Virus record (IMG/VR): IMGVR_UViG_3300002231_001563
Span: 1-64,000 of that record
DNA from: a virus
DNA length: 64,000 nucleotides
Direction: 5' to 3' (one strand)
Below, in pieces: positions 48,701 to 60,100 of this stretch. The notes under the pieces were generated by a model. It saw only the letters and a list, made by a program, of their open reading frames with translations, had not been told where the DNA came from and made no database searches. The position numbers and the translations under genes were made by a program. Each line of letters starts with the position of its first letter. The stretch's first letter is position 1.

Positions 48701-51700
48701 CCACAACATGGTTTCTATTGGGGAAAATGATAACATCTTTAAAAAGACTACGCGCCCAGTGGAATACTTTTTCGCCATTGAAAAGAGCATGTATCAAAAT
48801 ATTTCTCAAGAAATATTAAATGTCTTTGCAACGATTGCAGATTTTAATACCCTAATAGGGGATCCTGTCAATCGTTATCGGGGAGAATATAAAGCTCTTC
48901 AAAAATTGCGTCAGCTATTCTTCGAGCGCGTCGAGAATGAGCCAGATTTAGACAGGTATATAGAATTTTATAAATGGATCGATAGTTCTCTTACTACATT
49001 TTTAATGCAACTAGTCCCCGCTTCAGCACGCTTTTCGAACTCAATGCGCACTATGGTAGAGAGCCATGTTTTAGAGCGCAACAAATATCGAACAAAATTT
49101 CCCACTCTGGATCTAGAAATCCCCGAATTATCTGTAGGAATAGCCGGAATCAATGAGCTATTGGAAGATTGGGAAACAGATCACCACCCCGTTAGCGGAA
49201 GGCAAGATGAAAATTGCCCCTGGTGGAAGACACGAGCAGAAAGAAGAGGAGTAATCTCCTCGGGCGTACCGACCGTCGACGAAAACCGTTCAGCCTATTT
49301 GAGCGCAAGTCTTCAGGTTTTGAATCGCCAACGAACGACTCCTTATAAGTATGGTGTCGAAAAAGCCACTATTTTAAAGGGTGGTTCTAATTTTTATGAC
49401 AATAAAATAGGAGATTATGTAAAGAATACTCTTCCCTGGATGGATTCTGGGGCAACTACGGGACTCTACATCTTATCGGGCAATATCGAGCCCTACACTT
49501 GCTCGGATCCCCCTCCCCCAAATACCAAGAGAAAATTAAAGTACGGAGTTTTCACAGCAGACTCGGGAATGGCATCTTTCCCTAATTCTTACAATTATAC
49601 TTCCGGCAAGGGCGAAATGTTCGTGCCCTTTAGTATTTATAGCGCGTCTTACGTGAATGCATTTTCTCAAAATTTAGTCACCGCCCTGGGCTATAATTTG
49701 GAAATTACCAACGTCGATAATGACTCTTATGGGGTCTCTGAAGGTGTCCCCATGCAGGGCCCTTTTACTGACAAGTTTGTGGGGGGTAATCAATATAGAC
49801 ATGTGGATCCCAATTTAGATGGGACCGACACGCCCCTTACTCGCCCGGAAGCTTGGAGATTGAGGGCTGGAACGGGAGTCGTAAAAATTGCAAGACAACC
49901 ATTTCAGCGCCCTAGAGCGATGCTATATCGCGATATGGTTGCTAAGAGGCCTCTTAATCTTCAAAATATTAAGCAAGTTAATGGTACAGACACCCGCTAT
50001 GTTTCAGGAACCCTGCAAGCTCAGATTGGTAATTATCGCAAATCCTATGAAATAGTTCAAGCGCCTGGCCGCACGACCAACAACCGCGCTTGGGTACGCA
50101 AGGGCCCTTGGATCTTAAATGACGCCCTCGACCCCTCCCACTTGACAGCATCTATGTTTGTGGGTGGCATGTTTGATGCACCCGAAATAGATAGGGGAAG
50201 AACGGGATACGTGATGGTCTCGCGCTTTTCATCTCCAGGCGGCCCCGACACGGCTGGTGATAGCAACGGTGGCCCCGGTCTAGACCGCTTCGCCGCCGAG
50301 TTTTCCCCAAATAACGAAATGAATTGGAGAAATAGTGAAGTTAGGGATCCTTTAAGAAAGTGGCTATTAACCCCCCATGTGAATCAGTTTGGTTTCTATA
50401 GCGGCGTACCTGACAGAATCGCTTCTTCTTCAGTAAATGCAACAAATTACAGAGGTACGGGCTCCTTTTACCAAATTAATCGCAATCGCCGCAGAGTAAT
50501 TAAAGAGGTTGCCCCGGGAACTCTCGGAACAGCTTCGGTATACGACAATTACTATATTCAACATCCTATCCCATCTACTGATTTAAGGTATGCGTGGATC
50601 ACTGCCTCTTATCTTTCAACCACCCCTGTGGGTCTCGGATATTGGCCAACTGAATTTTATATTCCTGACTTATATACCGCCAGTATCGGCCCGGTTAATT
50701 TTGTTAGTGCCAGCGCGCAGAGCTATTCAATCCCGGTAGATTTTGTGGGGATGAATAATCTCGTTTATTCACCTATTATGGATCGCTACGCATATGCAAA
50801 AGATGGACCTTCGGGCTTAAGGGTAAATTTGGATACCCGGCAAGAAGCTGCAGCCTTTGACTATAAGAACATCTTAGAATACAAAAATTCCAATATTACA
50901 ACGCCTCCGGACATTGATATGCTCAACATTTTGGATTTGCACCGTAACGGGCCATATCAAGCACCTAACTGGAAATTTATGCGCACTGCACAGAGCCCTA
51001 CCGCCCGTTATTTGCGAAAAAATAATTTTATAGGATGCACCGGCCAGAGATATATAACCCCCAGTTATATGGTGTCCCCTAAATTAGTAGAGGACACACA
51101 GACTACGCTATATTATGAACCGGCCGTATCAAAAATATCGACACCTTTCGAGATAATGGTGGGCACTCAAGGTCCAGGCGCCCCTCAATGTCAAGATCCC
51201 AATGTTTCTTCCACCGATGCATCTTCGGAAGTTGTGGTTAGCTTAGGCGTCTCTCTGATAAATGCCTATGGTTTTGCCAATGAAAATTTAACTAAATGTG
51301 CCAAAGGGGTTGTGACAATCGCCAATAATGATGATTCTGGCGGTCCCGATACGGCATGCCTCCAAACCGATACTGGCTACGGTACTATGACGGGGATGTA
51401 TTTATATGGCGCCCTCGACGATGACTCCAGCCCAGTCGATAGTTTTGTAGAGGCAAAATATCAATCCCCGGTATTCCCCGCAGCTATCAACCAATTTAGT
51501 CGCTTCTCACGCGCGCGCTCTCTCTATTATAATCGTTTCTGGAATTCTAGCCGGGCGACTCGCACCACCCGAGGCGAAACTAAATTTATTTCTCACGCTA
51601 CGTCGCAAGGGTGGGACGTGCCACAGAGCGAATGGGCCTTGGACGCCAATGCGAATTTCACCATGGGCCCCATCTATAATGCCAATACGGCAACAGGAAG

Positions 51701-54700
51701 TACGGCAGGAGAATTGCAGAATGATTACGCTCAATGTCATGGCGCCTCAATGTTTACGAGCAGCTGGTTCTTATCCTGTAGTGCAGTTAACGTAAATGCT
51801 GGCTTTACTCCTACGCGAAATTTAAATTTCGGATCAGTTTTATATAACGGTATTTTTACACCTCTAATGGGTACCCCTAAAACGGCGGGAACTTATGCAC
51901 GCGAATTTGCCGAACGCGCAATTGTGCGCCCCCTTACTGGCACTTACGCCGATACCGGAGTACCAAACGCCTACACCCTTTCAGCCTGGGTGCATCCTGA
52001 GAGAGTTTTGCCTCCCGTTAAGCCCCCAAGCCTGAGAAACGACAAAAAATACAATATTATCTCTTTTTTATCTGCTGATCACCCTAAGCCAGCTACAAAA
52101 GTTGCCGGCCAATGCGCAGTTCAGTTATTTCTAACAGGGGGTGTTCCGGCCCTACAGAATAGGCGAATCGGAGTTCGCACGATGGTCTCTTCTGCAGCGG
52201 GGGGCATCCAAATAGATGAGGGGTATACCGACTCGGCGCTCATGAATGGCTGGTTTCATATTTTATATTGTTATGATGCCACAGCCCCAGGCGATACTTC
52301 TGTGGGAAATGATAGACACAAAATTTATGTAAATGGAGAACTCCGACCTCTCGTAGCTTCCAGTTCTTTACCCGACGGACTCGCCAGTGTATTTTACGGC
52401 CAAATTAATCCTTCGACGGGCGCGATTGGCAGCGACGCCTCTTACAACTTCAATATGTCGACGTTGACTGGTGGCGTTAATCCCACTCCGGCCTTGGGAG
52501 AATATTTCATTAATGGGTTATTCGAAGGCTCTATTACAGAGGTGAGTATATTCAACTATTCACTTCATACGATGGATGCCACTCGCCTTCCTGCTGCCAT
52601 GTATAACGGCGGATGCCCTCCAGATTTATCGAAAATAACATTCTTCCAACAAGAGGCTTATAAACCCTCGGCATGGTATAGAGTAGGCGCGTTCAAAGGG
52701 CCGGCCATCGGCCCCCAGTATCAACCAGGCCTGCGAAAACTCGGCCCTGGAGATATCCCGGGAAGCTCCAGCTGGAACCCAGCCGAGCCGCCTCCTGTAG
52801 GTCCCTCAATGACTGGTTCGCGATTGGTTAATCTAGCTGCTGTCTATTGGGACAGCGAAGACGGCCTCTTGTCCAAAGGAGACGGTTATCCAGTAGTAGA
52901 TTATAGTATTTCAGCTGGAAGTGCCACTTTTAATATGTCTTTCCACAATCAAATGGACCTAGCCGACCGTCCGTGTCGCAGCGGATATAGGGTGGGAAGC
53001 GCGGAAAATATTCACAGTGCGCCACTCTACAATCGAAAACACACAGTGGATACACCCTTCTCGGTGACGCCTTTCGGATGGTCCCTTCCTAGCTCTTCTT
53101 ATCCAACCGAGACTACATGGCCAATTCGAAACCGCGCAGTATCGATGGACATTCCAGAATTATCAGCCTCTATTAATAAGTGGATTTCGACCTACCCTGT
53201 GGCAGTACTAACTTCAGACGCCGACGCTATAGCTCACCCACTCGGTGAAATCCAGATTAATGGTGGAAATGCCCTCTTTGAGGCAAATCGCTTAGCTGGC
53301 TACGAAAAAGACGGCACATGGCTGCCGATACCTTCAGCTCCATCCTATGATACCTATGGGGATTATAGCCAATATATGCATCTTAAAAATCAGGATTTCT
53401 CTATTGTTCCCGAATTCCGAATCAGTGATCACATGGGATTTTATCTTAATGATAATAGGGGAGATTTTTTGGCAGAAAATAACAGCCTATTTTCTATCCC
53501 GGGCTCTACATCAAGCGCTGCGTCTAATGTTCCCCTGAATAGTTCCGATGAGTCTTTTTATCAAGTATTTTCAAATTCAGATTTCCTACGACACTTCTCT
53601 ATCATAAAGCAAGACCACAAAGGCTTTGCAGATCCTTCTGCCATCACTCTGCGCTGCAGCGGCCTGATGAAATTCCTGCCTTATGACGGCTTTTTTCCAA
53701 GCGAAAGAAGTTTGCAGATAGCTAGTCAATTTTCCCAGTCTTATTCTTCTTTTCTTGAATACGCAGGTTTAGATTCCTCGCTCGCCGACGCCCGGATGCG
53801 TCCCTTCATGGCACCTTTCTTCCAGCCCGGCATTATTTATAATACTATCAAAGCCGGCTTGGCGGTAGATTATCCTCTCTATACCAGTTCTTACAATGTC
53901 ATTAATTATGCATCCTACCGCTACGCTGGTGGATCGAGGCTAAATAGTAATTATTATGCCCTCGGTACCCAAAAGGTGTATAATCCTCCCGCTACACTGT
54001 TTTCTGCCAGCTGGGACGTTCGAATTCCGTTTGAGGCAGCGGTAGAGCCCGAGAAATATGCTGCAGGTTACTTTATTTATGATGCTGAGCCTCACCCAAG
54101 TAGCGCCTTGGATGTCCAAGTGCGCTGGAATGGGGGTGGAGACAACCTCTATAAGCGAATGATGAGCAATTATCTGGCGGCCATACCGGAGTTCTTCCTT
54201 CCCGAGGGTACTTTCACCTCTCTCTCTAGTAAATCGGAAAAGAATTTTGCCAATGTAAGATCTGGTACCAATTATGGGATGCGCGTCAAACTTCGTCGCA
54301 CATTGAATAAGCCCAGAGCGTGGCGATCTTATACAAATCCAGAACCCATTATTACCTATGATGTTCCCCAGGATCCTCGTAATTTAAGCGGAATAGCCAA
54401 AGACCTCAAAGAGACCTTTACGATGTATAGTAGGCCCTCTGCCTTCGGGCCTCCCGTCGCCGCGTCAGATTTTCTGGGATACACCCCTAGTTTAACGCCG
54501 GATAACCTGAATGTAGTATATTTTAATACCGATCTTTATCCATCGGATAGTCTAATGGGAATCAATCCTTCCTTTACGCCCCCTTATTATGGAGGCGAGT
54601 CATGGGCAGATATTGTCTATGCGGCTACCAGCTCAGGCCCAGTAACCCTAGACGAGATTTTTGCTGCCTCCACTGTAAACTTGTGGAGAATTGATGCATC

Positions 54701-56150
54701 TCCGGTGCTGAATGGCGCTACTGGTTCTGAAAGCTCACTCTTTGGGTCTAACGAGAAGCAGGCCTTCTGGGCGTATCATGCAATTCACACTGAGACGGCA
54801 GCCCCTATGACAGGGCGGTATGCTAATGCATACGCCATGCAGCTAGACGCATCAATTAACCTTTTTGGTAAAAACGGAGATAAGTGGGTTATTGAGCCAA
54901 AGTTTGAAACCCCGCACTATAATTTTAATTCCGATTCTTCAATCCGCCCCCTTACGAGCGCCAGCAATACGTTGACAATTCCCACAAATGGTTCGGAGTC
55001 CGTCCCACGAGGAATGTGGCATCAATTTGGCACCATGGAGACTGAAAAGGGAGTCTATCTTGAAGTAGACAGTATTCCGGACAACTGGCGCCTTATTCGA
55101 GGATCAGCTCCGGCTGATGACTTCACGAAGGTGTCAGGTATAGACATGAGCGTTTATCAGGCATCTTCTTTTAAATCCCTATCTCAATTGGTTGGGTTTG
55201 AGGAATCTAAAAAGTTAGGTAATACTGCCGAATCTCTCCAGGTTTCTGAGGCTGTTGTGGCCGTACCATTTATCGTCGTGGACGGTGAAAAACAATTTTT
55301 CGAAATTCCCGCAGACACTATTCGAAGCGCATTAGGCTCCTTACCTGAACAATCGGAAGATGCGGCCAGAACACGCGCCAAACGCGCCGCCAGGGCCGCT
55401 GCAGCAGGCCTAGGAGACGTCCTGGATGATTTATTGGATACTGAAGCGGAGCGCACCGCCGCACGCGTCAGGGCCGCAGCAAACGCAGCTTCTTCGGGCG
55501 CTTCATCTGCTCTCGACGAAGGGGAAACATCCATTACTACGCCTGCGCGCTCAATTATCGATATGGTAAAGAAAATGAAAAAATATGTTTTCCCCCCTCG
55601 CATGGACTTTGTTCACAATGTTGGAGCAGTAAGGCCATTTGCCATGTATATTTTCGAATTTGAATATGAGCTTGATCAGGTTGATTTAAGCTATATCTGG
55701 CAAAATGTTGCTCCGCGACCCCGCGACCAAAAGATCGTTCAAAAAGATGTTGAAATTTCCCATAAACTTTTTGCTAATGAGCTTATGGGGTCATTTGGTA
55801 ACGGAGATAACGATCCCATTCGCGATGGTTTGCGCTGGATGGTCTTCAAAGTAAAGAAAAGGGCCAATAATAACTACTATAGTAAAGTAAGAAAAAATAC
55901 GGGCCCGATAACCCAGCAGCATCCCTATAGCTATAACTGGCCGTATGATTTCTTTTCTCTGGTGGAGTTTGTGAAAATGGATGCAAAAATTGGCTTTGGA
56001 AAGGGCCTTAAGGATAAAGGGATATCGCAAGAGGTTTTCGAAGTGCGAGAGGATCCTTTAAAAATCGCCCAAAAGCGCAAAAAGATGCGAGGAGGAAAAG
56101 AGGAGGAGACTCCACAAGAAAATAATCCACCCGGGAGACTTAGAAAATGA
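45741..56150 (+). CDS. giant LamG-containing tail/baseplate protein
   Basis: Encodes 3469 residues from the ATG at 45741, one of the longest genes expected in a phage. Residues about 150-390 form a LamG module (VTIEFWMKKS, NKWHHYAFTFKN, GSIDEFRYWKTARTAEDIG). Around 570-610, NLVYIYKSKGNIKAFRNVMR followed by CYGI resembles the SKG-T-R-hh-x-FGI element of wedge or tail proteins. A second LamG-like module lies at about 2075-2290 (YTLSAWVHPE, HKIYVNGELRPL, GSITEVSIFNYSL). Long beta-rich stretches separate them. An Ala/Arg-rich helix (about 3205-3260) precedes a folded C-terminal domain. It probably radiates from the baseplate and contacts host glycans. Confidence 0.8.
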   Translation: MSIRDLFDKNIPTSIVTSRDLAELGKDVESAANITQKIRQKTRFIPQKDYGDPKNFAHFGSAVQYYNDAFSRIANQYPYDGSLSEQTKFINDSTFLDLYIFDKLYPRRTGYVKIAPSGFGVSGGSTAFSGTSIGLPVSLEYIQAIGGPHTASSGMIGQPLEKTFAHSNIYDTAQDRESNLKCDMESGVTIEFWMKKSSLFNSLTETEIEVPAMLSNGVSGSVMVLIDTTTPGDDTRNRISIKATSGSAYVGSWNTGLTNVQILDNKWHHYAFTFKNTATTLTAQAFYDGAPYSSGTAAPAPMGEVTGALKLNIGSARTLRWDAGGLDLTIPADGYGKLTGSIDEFRYWKTARTAEDIGRYWFTQYGGGTNTDLANTSLGVYYKFNEGITGITATDSTTLDYSGRISNGTWVGYTSGARSTGSAIDTYLGRQSEFRDPIIYTDHPAVISLQDSLIGSASAYDLQNNSSIYRSLPSWIVDEDGNSGQELLKLTQILSSYLDTLYLQIENYPRLKDIQYPGPDSKPIPFAHKLLEGYGLATSEMFVDATILEQISNRNEEAKFDEDLSDIKNLIYKNIYNNLVYIYKSKGNIKAFRNVMRCYGIDTDLVKINLYGDNTTYRLRDNYETLSTRKKYIDFNHPSRYGGTLYQQDLGLGSTARSYITGSRTTQEIYTAFTLEGEAIFTTPQPVKQADYFATPFITSSLFGFHGVSPVAPSNLAFPGSDDFVNVYAVREAAESPNVKFCFVYGVSGITLGTVMSPLFYDVYNNQKWNFALRFKSTKEGGNLVSGSTTGNDYILELYGANAEAGQISQQFTITASLPVGLGVNRYKYLSEPKRIYAGAHRQDFVGAILQSTDIKLGSVRYWTKYLEDGEINSHARDPQNFGSLAPHQSTYLYPTSLTGTHIPQIETLALNWEFDTITGSNASGRFKVLDLSSGSANKQDKYRWMGDIVGTNHPASASFFPANSSKALDTRFVYTAQQTLPENIQGHNMVSIGENDNIFKKTTRPVEYFFAIEKSMYQNISQEILNVFATIADFNTLIGDPVNRYRGEYKALQKLRQLFFERVENEPDLDRYIEFYKWIDSSLTTFLMQLVPASARFSNSMRTMVESHVLERNKYRTKFPTLDLEIPELSVGIAGINELLEDWETDHHPVSGRQDENCPWWKTRAERRGVISSGVPTVDENRSAYLSASLQVLNRQRTTPYKYGVEKATILKGGSNFYDNKIGDYVKNTLPWMDSGATTGLYILSGNIEPYTCSDPPPPNTKRKLKYGVFTADSGMASFPNSYNYTSGKGEMFVPFSIYSASYVNAFSQNLVTALGYNLEITNVDNDSYGVSEGVPMQGPFTDKFVGGNQYRHVDPNLDGTDTPLTRPEAWRLRAGTGVVKIARQPFQRPRAMLYRDMVAKRPLNLQNIKQVNGTDTRYVSGTLQAQIGNYRKSYEIVQAPGRTTNNRAWVRKGPWILNDALDPSHLTASMFVGGMFDAPEIDRGRTGYVMVSRFSSPGGPDTAGDSNGGPGLDRFAAEFSPNNEMNWRNSEVRDPLRKWLLTPHVNQFGFYSGVPDRIASSSVNATNYRGTGSFYQINRNRRRVIKEVAPGTLGTASVYDNYYIQHPIPSTDLRYAWITASYLSTTPVGLGYWPTEFYIPDLYTASIGPVNFVSASAQSYSIPVDFVGMNNLVYSPIMDRYAYAKDGPSGLRVNLDTRQEAAAFDYKNILEYKNSNITTPPDIDMLNILDLHRNGPYQAPNWKFMRTAQSPTARYLRKNNFIGCTGQRYITPSYMVSPKLVEDTQTTLYYEPAVSKISTPFEIMVGTQGPGAPQCQDPNVSSTDASSEVVVSLGVSLINAYGFANENLTKCAKGVVTIANNDDSGGPDTACLQTDTGYGTMTGMYLYGALDDDSSPVDSFVEAKYQSPVFPAAINQFSRFSRARSLYYNRFWNSSRATRTTRGETKFISHATSQGWDVPQSEWALDANANFTMGPIYNANTATGSTAGELQNDYAQCHGASMFTSSWFLSCSAVNVNAGFTPTRNLNFGSVLYNGIFTPLMGTPKTAGTYAREFAERAIVRPLTGTYADTGVPNAYTLSAWVHPERVLPPVKPPSLRNDKKYNIISFLSADHPKPATKVAGQCAVQLFLTGGVPALQNRRIGVRTMVSSAAGGIQIDEGYTDSALMNGWFHILYCYDATAPGDTSVGNDRHKIYVNGELRPLVASSSLPDGLASVFYGQINPSTGAIGSDASYNFNMSTLTGGVNPTPALGEYFINGLFEGSITEVSIFNYSLHTMDATRLPAAMYNGGCPPDLSKITFFQQEAYKPSAWYRVGAFKGPAIGPQYQPGLRKLGPGDIPGSSSWNPAEPPPVGPSMTGSRLVNLAAVYWDSEDGLLSKGDGYPVVDYSISAGSATFNMSFHNQMDLADRPCRSGYRVGSAENIHSAPLYNRKHTVDTPFSVTPFGWSLPSSSYPTETTWPIRNRAVSMDIPELSASINKWISTYPVAVLTSDADAIAHPLGEIQINGGNALFEANRLAGYEKDGTWLPIPSAPSYDTYGDYSQYMHLKNQDFSIVPEFRISDHMGFYLNDNRGDFLAENNSLFSIPGSTSSAASNVPLNSSDESFYQVFSNSDFLRHFSIIKQDHKGFADPSAITLRCSGLMKFLPYDGFFPSERSLQIASQFSQSYSSFLEYAGLDSSLADARMRPFMAPFFQPGIIYNTIKAGLAVDYPLYTSSYNVINYASYRYAGGSRLNSNYYALGTQKVYNPPATLFSASWDVRIPFEAAVEPEKYAAGYFIYDAEPHPSSALDVQVRWNGGGDNLYKRMMSNYLAAIPEFFLPEGTFTSLSSKSEKNFANVRSGTNYGMRVKLRRTLNKPRAWRSYTNPEPIITYDVPQDPRNLSGIAKDLKETFTMYSRPSAFGPPVAASDFLGYTPSLTPDNLNVVYFNTDLYPSDSLMGINPSFTPPYYGGESWADIVYAATSSGPVTLDEIFAASTVNLWRIDASPVLNGATGSESSLFGSNEKQAFWAYHAIHTETAAPMTGRYANAYAMQLDASINLFGKNGDKWVIEPKFETPHYNFNSDSSIRPLTSASNTLTIPTNGSESVPRGMWHQFGTMETEKGVYLEVDSIPDNWRLIRGSAPADDFTKVSGIDMSVYQASSFKSLSQLVGFEESKKLGNTAESLQVSEAVVAVPFIVVDGEKQFFEIPADTIRSALGSLPEQSEDAARTRAKRAARAAAAGLGDVLDDLLDTEAERTAARVRAAANAASSGASSALDEGETSITTPARSIIDMVKKMKKYVFPPRMDFVHNVGAVRPFAMYIFEFEYELDQVDLSYIWQNVAPRPRDQKIVQKDVEISHKLFANELMGSFGNGDNDPIRDGLRWMVFKVKKRANNNYYSKVRKNTGPITQQHPYSYNWPYDFFSLVEFVKMDAKIGFGKGLKDKGISQEVFEVREDPLKIAQKRKKMRGGKEEETPQENNPPGRLRK

Positions 56151-57148
56151 CATTTTTTGATAAAAAAGAAGAAGTTTTAGATATTCAACTCACTCCCTTC
56201 GGTAAACAAATGTTGTCAATAGGCAAGTTTAAGCCCGTTTATTATGCCTTTTATGACAATAATATTCTCTATGACGGCGCACACGCTGGCATTGAAGAAG
56301 TGCAGAATGACATTGAAGAAAGAATACAGGATAATACCCCCCAGAATAAAACACAGCACTCCTTTTCCTCCCGCGAACATGATTTCTCCAAATATCTCCA
56401 CGCACGAGATGACCTCTCATTGCCAGAGATCGATCGAATTCGAATTCAAGCAACTCCCGAAAAAGAGTTTTCTTTAGTGCGCCCTATGGGGACTTCCGAT
56501 CTTGATTCTACTCAGGCACCCAATTGGAAAATTACATTACTGGAGGGAGAAATAGAAAAGGCGTCCCATTTTCTAACTAGTTCTTTCCAGGATCTACCCA
56601 TTCCTCAATTGGATATTAATTTTACTTATACGACAAAAGTAGTGGATAATTCCACTACTCCCTCTAGCTTCATTGATCCTAATTCTACCGCACCCGATGA
56701 TTTAACGAATTATATATTTAGCGATGGCTCGCGAATAGATATTGATATTAAAGATGGCTACAGCAATTTATTATTCATGGTGGAAGAAGGCGGCACGCCT
56801 TTTCAAAAGGAAAATTTTGATGTGGAAGTATATTATGTAGAGCCATCTGACGGGTCTTATACTCCTCTATCATTTACTCAAAAGATGAGCAATATTATAA
56901 ATGGCCTCTTCGTTCCGGAGTCTCAGCGTTCGGATACAAATATTGATGAGACGTATGTGGAATTTTTCTTTGATTTAAATACCGACACTCACATCAACAA
57001 GAGGGATTTGTGTGAAGGAATTCAGAATGTTAAATCACAAGGACTATATATTGATTCAGAGTTAGATTGTATTGATACAGCTAATACTCCCACCACCCTA
57101 AGTCCTTACTCGACAAATACATCCGAACCTGATTGTTCAGATAAATAA
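56147..57148 (+). CDS. structural protein, FFDKKEEVLDIQLT family
   Basis: Encodes 333 residues. The N-terminus MTFFDKKEEVLDIQLTPFGK then QMLSIGKFKPVYYAFYDNNI reads like the start of the last gene in the window (FLDNSGDIILDAVLTDTG, ARGDGTFRVMKFALGDDEI), so the two are paralogous in that module: a D-LT-x-G segment, a small helix and an x-x-Y/F-A-h-x-D strand. The rest is beta-rich, with an acidic C-terminus. No enzyme motif. It overlaps the giant gene by four bases and is probably a tail or baseplate accessory assembled with it. Confidence 0.65.
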   Translation: MTFFDKKEEVLDIQLTPFGKQMLSIGKFKPVYYAFYDNNILYDGAHAGIEEVQNDIEERIQDNTPQNKTQHSFSSREHDFSKYLHARDDLSLPEIDRIRIQATPEKEFSLVRPMGTSDLDSTQAPNWKITLLEGEIEKASHFLTSSFQDLPIPQLDINFTYTTKVVDNSTTPSSFIDPNSTAPDDLTNYIFSDGSRIDIDIKDGYSNLLFMVEEGGTPFQKENFDVEVYYVEPSDGSYTPLSFTQKMSNIINGLFVPESQRSDTNIDETYVEFFFDLNTDTHINKRDLCEGIQNVKSQGLYIDSELDCIDTANTPTTLSPYSTNTSEPDCSDK

Positions 57149-57199
57149 AGAGGGTTTTTAGAACTCTACTATTTAGTAATGCGGAGAAAATAATATAGC

Positions 57200-60100
57200 A
57201 TGAGCATTGAAACAATAAACTCTCCTTCGGGAGACTCGCTGGCTACCGACGTTAACGTATCGCCACTCCCTTTAGTACATTTTGATAATATTACCCTCGA
57301 TTCACCTCCCTCTATGTCAACAGGGGAAACTAAAATTTCTCAACCTCTCGTAACAACGTTAAAGTTACATCTGGAAATTCCTGTCGAATCCGATTCAGTT
57401 ATAGATATTAACAATATTGTCGATAACTTGTCTATTTTTTTGATAAGCTCTCAAAGCGCAAAAAACGATAGACAACTAGAGAGGGGATCCATCCCCGCTG
57501 ACGTTAAACGCCGCCAATTGCCCCTAGCGTCTTTGGTGGATATCGCCGAACTAGAACACAAATTAGAAAAGAAAATATTCACAACATCCTCATCGGGACA
57601 GAAATTTTTAGAGATTTTTTTTGAGATAAGTGAAACTACTCTCTCTACTCCCGATCATCTCTCCTATTATGCCTGCACACATTTGGATATGGGAGATATA
57701 TTGGAAGCTGTTGGGCTTGACCAACCCGGCTTCTCCTATTACAGTGGAATGAGCGCCGAAAATGTTATCAAAGAGGGTAAAGTCAATACGACGGCTTTTG
57801 TCTTTATAATAACTTCCCCAGGCCCCAACGCCGGCTCATATTGGACGGGCCCTGTTATGAAAAAACCCAATGGATCATGGATGACGGCAAAACTATCAGT
57901 TGCTGGCCTAGTCCCTACACAGCCCCCTTCCGACCTGGAGCAAAGAATAGTCTCCAATTCCACAATTCATGATTTACGTGTTGCTCAAACCATTCCTTCT
58001 TTGAATATCGATTTGAAGCCCGCTAAGATGTTTCCCCTCACTATTAAGGGAAATAATCGTTTTGATAATTCTACCCCCACACCAGATGCCTATATTTCCA
58101 ATGCTTTCTTGTCGCGCGATATGCACAATAATTGTCGATTTATATTTGAATTTGATTATCACGGCTTTCTGGTTGCGGAAAGCCAATTTGGAAAGATGCT
58201 CACCAATCCTTTTGTCCCACTCAATACCAAAAAGAAAATCTATGCATATTCTCGAATCACTAATTTGCAGATTATTCGTCGACAGGTGGAAGTAGCCCGC
58301 TCTTATAACCGTCTCAGTTCTCCTATTTTGGGCATCAGTCGCTCGCAGCTAGATCCAGAGGAAGTGCTCATCGTTGAGACCTCATCGGATAAGGCAAAAA
58401 ACAACTTACTATCTACAGTGGTTGCTTATGCTCCGGGCAACGCCAATGGCATGATAAATTCTCAAGTAGGGACAATTATGGAGTATCCTTTGATCAGTGG
58501 ATCTCCCCGCGAAACACGCACTATTCTAGTTACAGATAACTCGGTGCAGCAGTTAACCGACGGAACTTATCAATACGGGACGCAAATTGAAGTAGAAGAT
58601 GGTACGGTAAAATTTTTAAACGATCGAATTTTAAGACTTATTAGGGTAAAGGAATATCTAGTTGAATATCTCCATGTTCTGGAGAGGCCCACAGGCGCTC
58701 AGCAAAATAATTCTGCCAAATATATGGAGAAATATTATGATCTTTATTTTGGGAAACAAGACCGCCAAAGTAACATCGACGCTATCGAGATAAATAACTT
58801 ACGCAATGAAGTTGGTATGCCAGTTGGTAATCTTGATTCTCGATCAATACTGTATCCCTGGATTTTAGCAACAGAATATTATGTAGACACCCTCCAGGCT
58901 ATTTCTGACTTTAAAGAGGCTCCAGCTAATAATGTCATGAGATCTCCAGACCTCATTCGGACACCAGCGGCCATTTTAGAAGAAAAAAACAAAAAGAGAA
59001 GTCCTTCGGATTCACTTGCGGTGACTCCACGTTACGAATCTTCTGTAAAACCAGGCGAGATCCGCAATGCATTAAAAAATTTATTGGACCCAGCCAACGC
59101 GTCTCCAGAGACAATCCTCCAAGTGCTTTCTTTATACGATTATTTACTAGAAAAAGTGAGAGCTATGTTGGGCCACAATGCCCAGATGTACGAGCCGCCA
59201 AGAGCCACAAAGATGCTAGGAGTTTCTAAAAACTATAAGGTCGCATTGCTCTCTCTCAAAGATTATTTTGTAGAATTATACGACGCTCAATTATCTACTT
59301 ATCCGGCTGTAGATTATATAGGATTTATGGGATCCCCCGGTAGCTATGCGTCCCAAAGCCCCCCGCAAGACACCCAATTTCAAATATCTCCAACCGCAAA
59401 TACCAATGCTTTCGAGAATCCAGCGCCAGATACGTCGCAGAATAGCGATAATGTTCCCGGACTATTGGGTTTGTCAGCAGATGATTTCGACACGCGTATA
59501 GAAGATGAAAAGCAGATGGCGGAACAATTGGGGGGGAATTTCGCACCTACGACGACAGGAAATACAAGTCAATCCACTCCAAGTCCGTCCGACAAAAAGG
59601 ATAAATTACAAAAATTAAAAGCCCTCAAGGCGGAGAAGCAAGCTAACAAAGCTGCGAACGATATGATCCCCAGTACTTCCACCAGTGCAGTCTCTCCATC
59701 CCTAGCCTCCAACTCCGCCACAGCTGCCGCCCCAACGCTTCCAGTGGAGACGCAGGAGGAGTCGACCCCATCGTCGCCCCCTGGTGGCGGTGGTATGATG
59801 ACTACTTACAACTCTTCCACAACGAGTGGATTTGAGAAGGATCCAGGCAACAACAATATGGCCTCTCCATCTGCACCTATAACCTTATCAGCGCCTACGT
59901 CCGCCCCGACAACTGCTCCTCTATTTCTAAGCCCATCGGTCTTGGACTCGAAAGAAGGATTAGTTATAGAGCGCTCAAGCGTAGTCGGCGAAACCTGGAA
60001 CCCTGCAGTATATGAAGATCTACAGACCCTTGTCGTAGGAAAATCTTTGGGAAGAGCATTTCCTTCTGCAGGTGCCGGCGTGGATGCTACATTCGATGGA

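Noticed and set aside
55184-55603. 139-codon antisense ORF in the giant gene
   Set aside because: It mirrors the Ala/Arg-rich segment of the sense gene, has low-complexity A/S composition and no ribosome site. All other genes are on the + strand.
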